Source: Phycisphaerae bacterium
GTDB lineage: Bacteria; Planctomycetota; Phycisphaerae; UBA1845; CAIVHJ01
Length of the DNA: 64,000 nucleotides
Direction of reading: 5' to 3'
Assembly (NCBI GenBank): GCA_022072405.1
Contig: JAJVHX010000001.1
Coordinates: 248,001 to 312,000 of the forward strand
Below, one piece after another: positions 62,382-64,000 of the stretch (positions are counted from its first letter, which is position 1; each line of letters starts with the position of its first letter). Below the pieces are notes generated by a model. The model ran no database searches and was not told where the DNA came from. It saw only the letters and a list, made by a program, of their open reading frames with translations. Made by a program: the position numbers and the translations under genes.

Positions 62382-62451
62382 CTATGCTTCCCTATTTGTA
62401 GAGAAGACCCCGCTTAGCGCCTGGGCGTTCGGGAGATTCAACCCTGCCGCA

Positions 62452-63150
62452 TCAGGCCGGCAGCAGCGGCTCGGTCAGTTCACCGCTGCGCAACGCCCCC
62501 GTTGATGCGTAACGGGTCCGCACCACCAGCCGCTGATTGCCCGCGAGACCGTTGGGAATCTCAAAGACCAGTTTGCGATCGCCATTATTCTGAATCACCT
62601 GCACCGCCGTTTCCGACCCGCCCGGTGTGCTGATGAAGAAAATGCCCTGGTCCGCTGCGCCCAGGTCGCCGATTTTCAGATTCTCACCCGTGACCTGCCC
62701 GATGGAACCGGTGGTATAGACACCGCTCTGTTGGGAAGCCACATCAAAGAAATTCACCAGCAGCGGCTGTCTGGCCGGCAGGTTCAGTTTTTCAAATGTG
62801 GCTTGTGCCCGGATGGCCGAGGTCACCGCCGGATGAACCGTGGTGGAAACCCGCAACTGGCCGCCCTGACCGAAATCGAAGCGGTCGGTGATCGCGGTCA
62901 TCACCTGCGACAGCCGCACGCTGAAATTGGCCAGCCCGTCGATCGTGATGCGGTCGCCATCCAGCAGGCCGTCAATCATCTCCTGAATAAACGCCAGAAT
63001 CACCGCCTGAATATCTGCCGGCGATAACGTGCATTTCTGGCTGATGTTGCGGATCAGGGTATCGAGCGTCCGCGTATTTTCTCTGACCGGACGCGGGTAA
63101 TACTGGCCTTCCTGCAACGGATTCTGAAACACTGCATAACGAATTGCCAT
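62452..63150 (-). CDS. HU-like DNA-binding protein with C-terminal beta-domain (DUF4469-like)
   Basis: 232 residues. N-terminal region (about 25-115) is like the HU-type domain of the IHF/HU superfamily used in Bacteroidetes-like proteins: LIRNISQKCTLSPADIQAVI, ILAFIQEMIDGLLDGDRITI and DGLANFSVRLSQ, with NxxL-like strands then VHPAVTSAI. C-terminal half (about 140-232) is a beta-sandwich-like domain (GQVTGENLKIGDLGAADQGI, FEIPNGLAGNQRLVVRTRYA) of the DUF4469 type. The protein may bind DNA or act as a structural nucleoid or phage-like protein; its role in planctomycetes is unclear. Start ATG 63150. Confidence 0.78.
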   Translation of the reverse strand: MAIRYAVFQNPLQEGQYYPRPVRENTRTLDTLIRNISQKCTLSPADIQAVILAFIQEMIDGLLDGDRITIDGLANFSVRLSQVMTAITDRFDFGQGGQLRVSTTVHPAVTSAIRAQATFEKLNLPARQPLLVNFFDVASQQSGVYTTGSIGQVTGENLKIGDLGAADQGIFFISTPGGSETAVQVIQNNGDRKLVFEIPNGLAGNQRLVVRTRYASTGALRSGELTEPLLPA

Positions 63151-63340
63151 GATCCACCCCCCTGACTGTTGTTCGTGAATGTTCCGTCTGCCGCCCGACG
63201 CGGTCCATTATCATCCGGGCACTTATCCCTACTCACCCCGCGCTACCCTCCAACTACAACCACGCATCCAGAATTGCAGGGGAGATTGTTCGCTTTAATC
63301 CGGAATTACATTTCAACCCACGCTTCTGTCCGGGCGATAT

Positions 63341-64000
63341 TCAGGTGCGTTTGAATTGTCGTTCGAGGTCGGCGAGGGTGAAGCGCAGCGAGGTCGGGCG
63401 GCCATGCGGGCAGTTGCTGCCCTTCTCGATCAGATGGCGCTGCTCGATCAGGGTAGCCATTTCCTGCAGGGTGAGCGGATCACCCGCCTTGACCGCCGCT
63501 TTGCAGGCCATCATATCGAGTACCTCATGAATCAGTACCTCGGTATGCTGGGCGTGGCTGGCTTCCAGCAGTCGATCCGCCAGATCGGTCATGAATTCCA
63601 CAATAATCGCCGGATTCAACATGGCGGGGAACGCATTCACAGCAATGGTTTCCGGTCCGAAAGTGCTAAGCTCAATTCCCAGCCGGGCCAGCAGTTCCTC
63701 ATGATGTAAGAGGCTGTCGATGTGCGCCGGCTGCAGGGACACCGGCTCTGGAATCAACAGTCGTTGTGATTCAAGGGTTCCGCCGGCGATACGTTGCCGA
63801 AGCTGGTCGTAGATGATGCGTTCGTGCAGTGCGTGCTGGTCGATCACCAGCATGCCCTCGGGCGTTTCCGTCACCAGGTAAGTACGGTGCAGTTGAATGA
63901 CCGGCGGGGCGGCTTCGGTGATTGGCGGAAAGGAAGTACCGGGTATGGGGGGTGGTGGAGATTGGAATTCCAACGCCAGTTCAGAACGCTGCGGGCTGTT
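63341..64000 (-). CDS. mutL: DNA mismatch repair protein MutL, C-terminal part (5' end outside window)
   Basis: The frame is open to the right edge (EFQSPPPP is preceded by more coding sequence), so the N-terminal GHKL ATPase and the linker lie outside. What is visible is the C-terminal dimerisation/endonuclease domain: VIDQHALHERIIYDQL (DQHA motif), ACKAAVKAGDPLT (ACK motif), EVLDMM and NCPHGRPTSLRFTLADLERQ (CPHGRP motif). These metal-binding elements show an endonuclease-active MutL rather than the Escherichia coli type. The second acidic residue of the DQHA motif is Asp instead of Glu. The stop is at 63341. Confidence 0.93.
   Translation of the reverse strand, partial: NSPQRSELALEFQSPPPPIPGTSFPPITEAAPPVIQLHRTYLVTETPEGMLVIDQHALHERIIYDQLRQRIAGGTLESQRLLIPEPVSLQPAHIDSLLHHEELLARLGIELSTFGPETIAVNAFPAMLNPAIIVEFMTDLADRLLEASHAQHTEVLIHEVLDMMACKAAVKAGDPLTLQEMATLIEQRHLIEKGSNCPHGRPTSLRFTLADLERQFKRT

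Larger units (their letters stand above)
61664..62451. other. Gene-poor AT-rich region flanking the nuclease-helicase gene
   Basis: No confident gene. Contents: a possible gene remnant on the minus strand (61742-61888), a very AT-rich patch near 61950-61990 (ATTATTAATTTTAATTTTAA), direct repeats CAGCGTCTGGTCA at 62200-62212 and 62244-62256, and a leftward terminator at 62345-62381. The base composition differs from the surrounding DNA on both sides. Confidence 0.5.

Overview
The window looks like chromosomal DNA of a planctomycete, probably of the Phycisphaerae side of the phylum, with moderate GC. The evidence is mixed: a zinc-ribbon membrane protein with the CxxCGYDLxG...CPECG signature that is common in that phylum, very long FliD with repeated inserts, many secreted proteins without clear family, PDZ proteins behind an ECF sigma factor, and dispersed palindromic intergenic repeats. 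The assignment is an inference; no rRNA or other marker is present to fix it.

Layout. 1-4940: end of a flagellar filament operon (flagellin C-terminus, FliD, FliS). 5056-8149: a PDZ protein, a PAS/LuxR regulator and, after a long AT-rich leader, two tiny paralogous lipoprotein-like peptides ended by a strong terminator. 8284-18917: housekeeping and catabolic genes: DegT aminotransferase, tRNA-Ser(UGA), an unknown gene coupled to fumarylacetoacetase, an STN-like secreted protein, a diacylglycerol glycosyltransferase-like gene coupled to rsmH, a secreted calcineurin phosphoesterase, and an FMN reductase.

19106-33450 is the most notable region. Two MFS transporters diverge from a colinear set: OleB-like hydrolase, OleC-like beta-lactone synthetase, OleD-like reductase, FabF-type ketosynthase, acyl carrier protein, two CrtI/phytoene-desaturase-like oxidoreductases, a zinc-ribbon membrane protein, FabZ-like dehydratase, FabI-like enoyl reductase and an Sfp-type phosphopantetheinyl transferase. 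This is a self-contained carrier-bound acyl-chain assembly line joined to the last three steps of head-to-head olefin synthesis, but without OleA. It recalls the ladderane-lipid candidate clusters of anammox planctomycetes and may make an unusual unsaturated or cyclised hydrocarbon or lipid.

33476-41226: pyruvate kinase; an ECF sigma/anti-sigma/PDZ/PDZ operon closed by a perfect hairpin terminator; two multi-membrane-spanning glycosyltransferases. 41487-55689: a complete Tad (Flp) pilus locus: two Flp pilins, prepilin peptidase, TadE, CpaB, secretin, TadG with an interrupted vWA domain, TadZ, TadA, TadB, TadC, an OmpA-like lipoprotein and a TPR lipoprotein. 55936-63973: RibF, NrnA-type DHH phosphoesterase, a secreted unknown, a nuclease-helicase (DUF2075-like) gene in an atypical stretch that may be an acquired islet, an HU-like protein, and the C-terminal part of MutL running off the window.

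Two families of short palindromic repeats are scattered through the window. One (about 40 bp, seven copies seen) sits in mRNA leaders and, in two cases, lies in frame inside genes (the FabZ-like dehydratase and a GT87-like glycosyltransferase), adding residues to the proteins.
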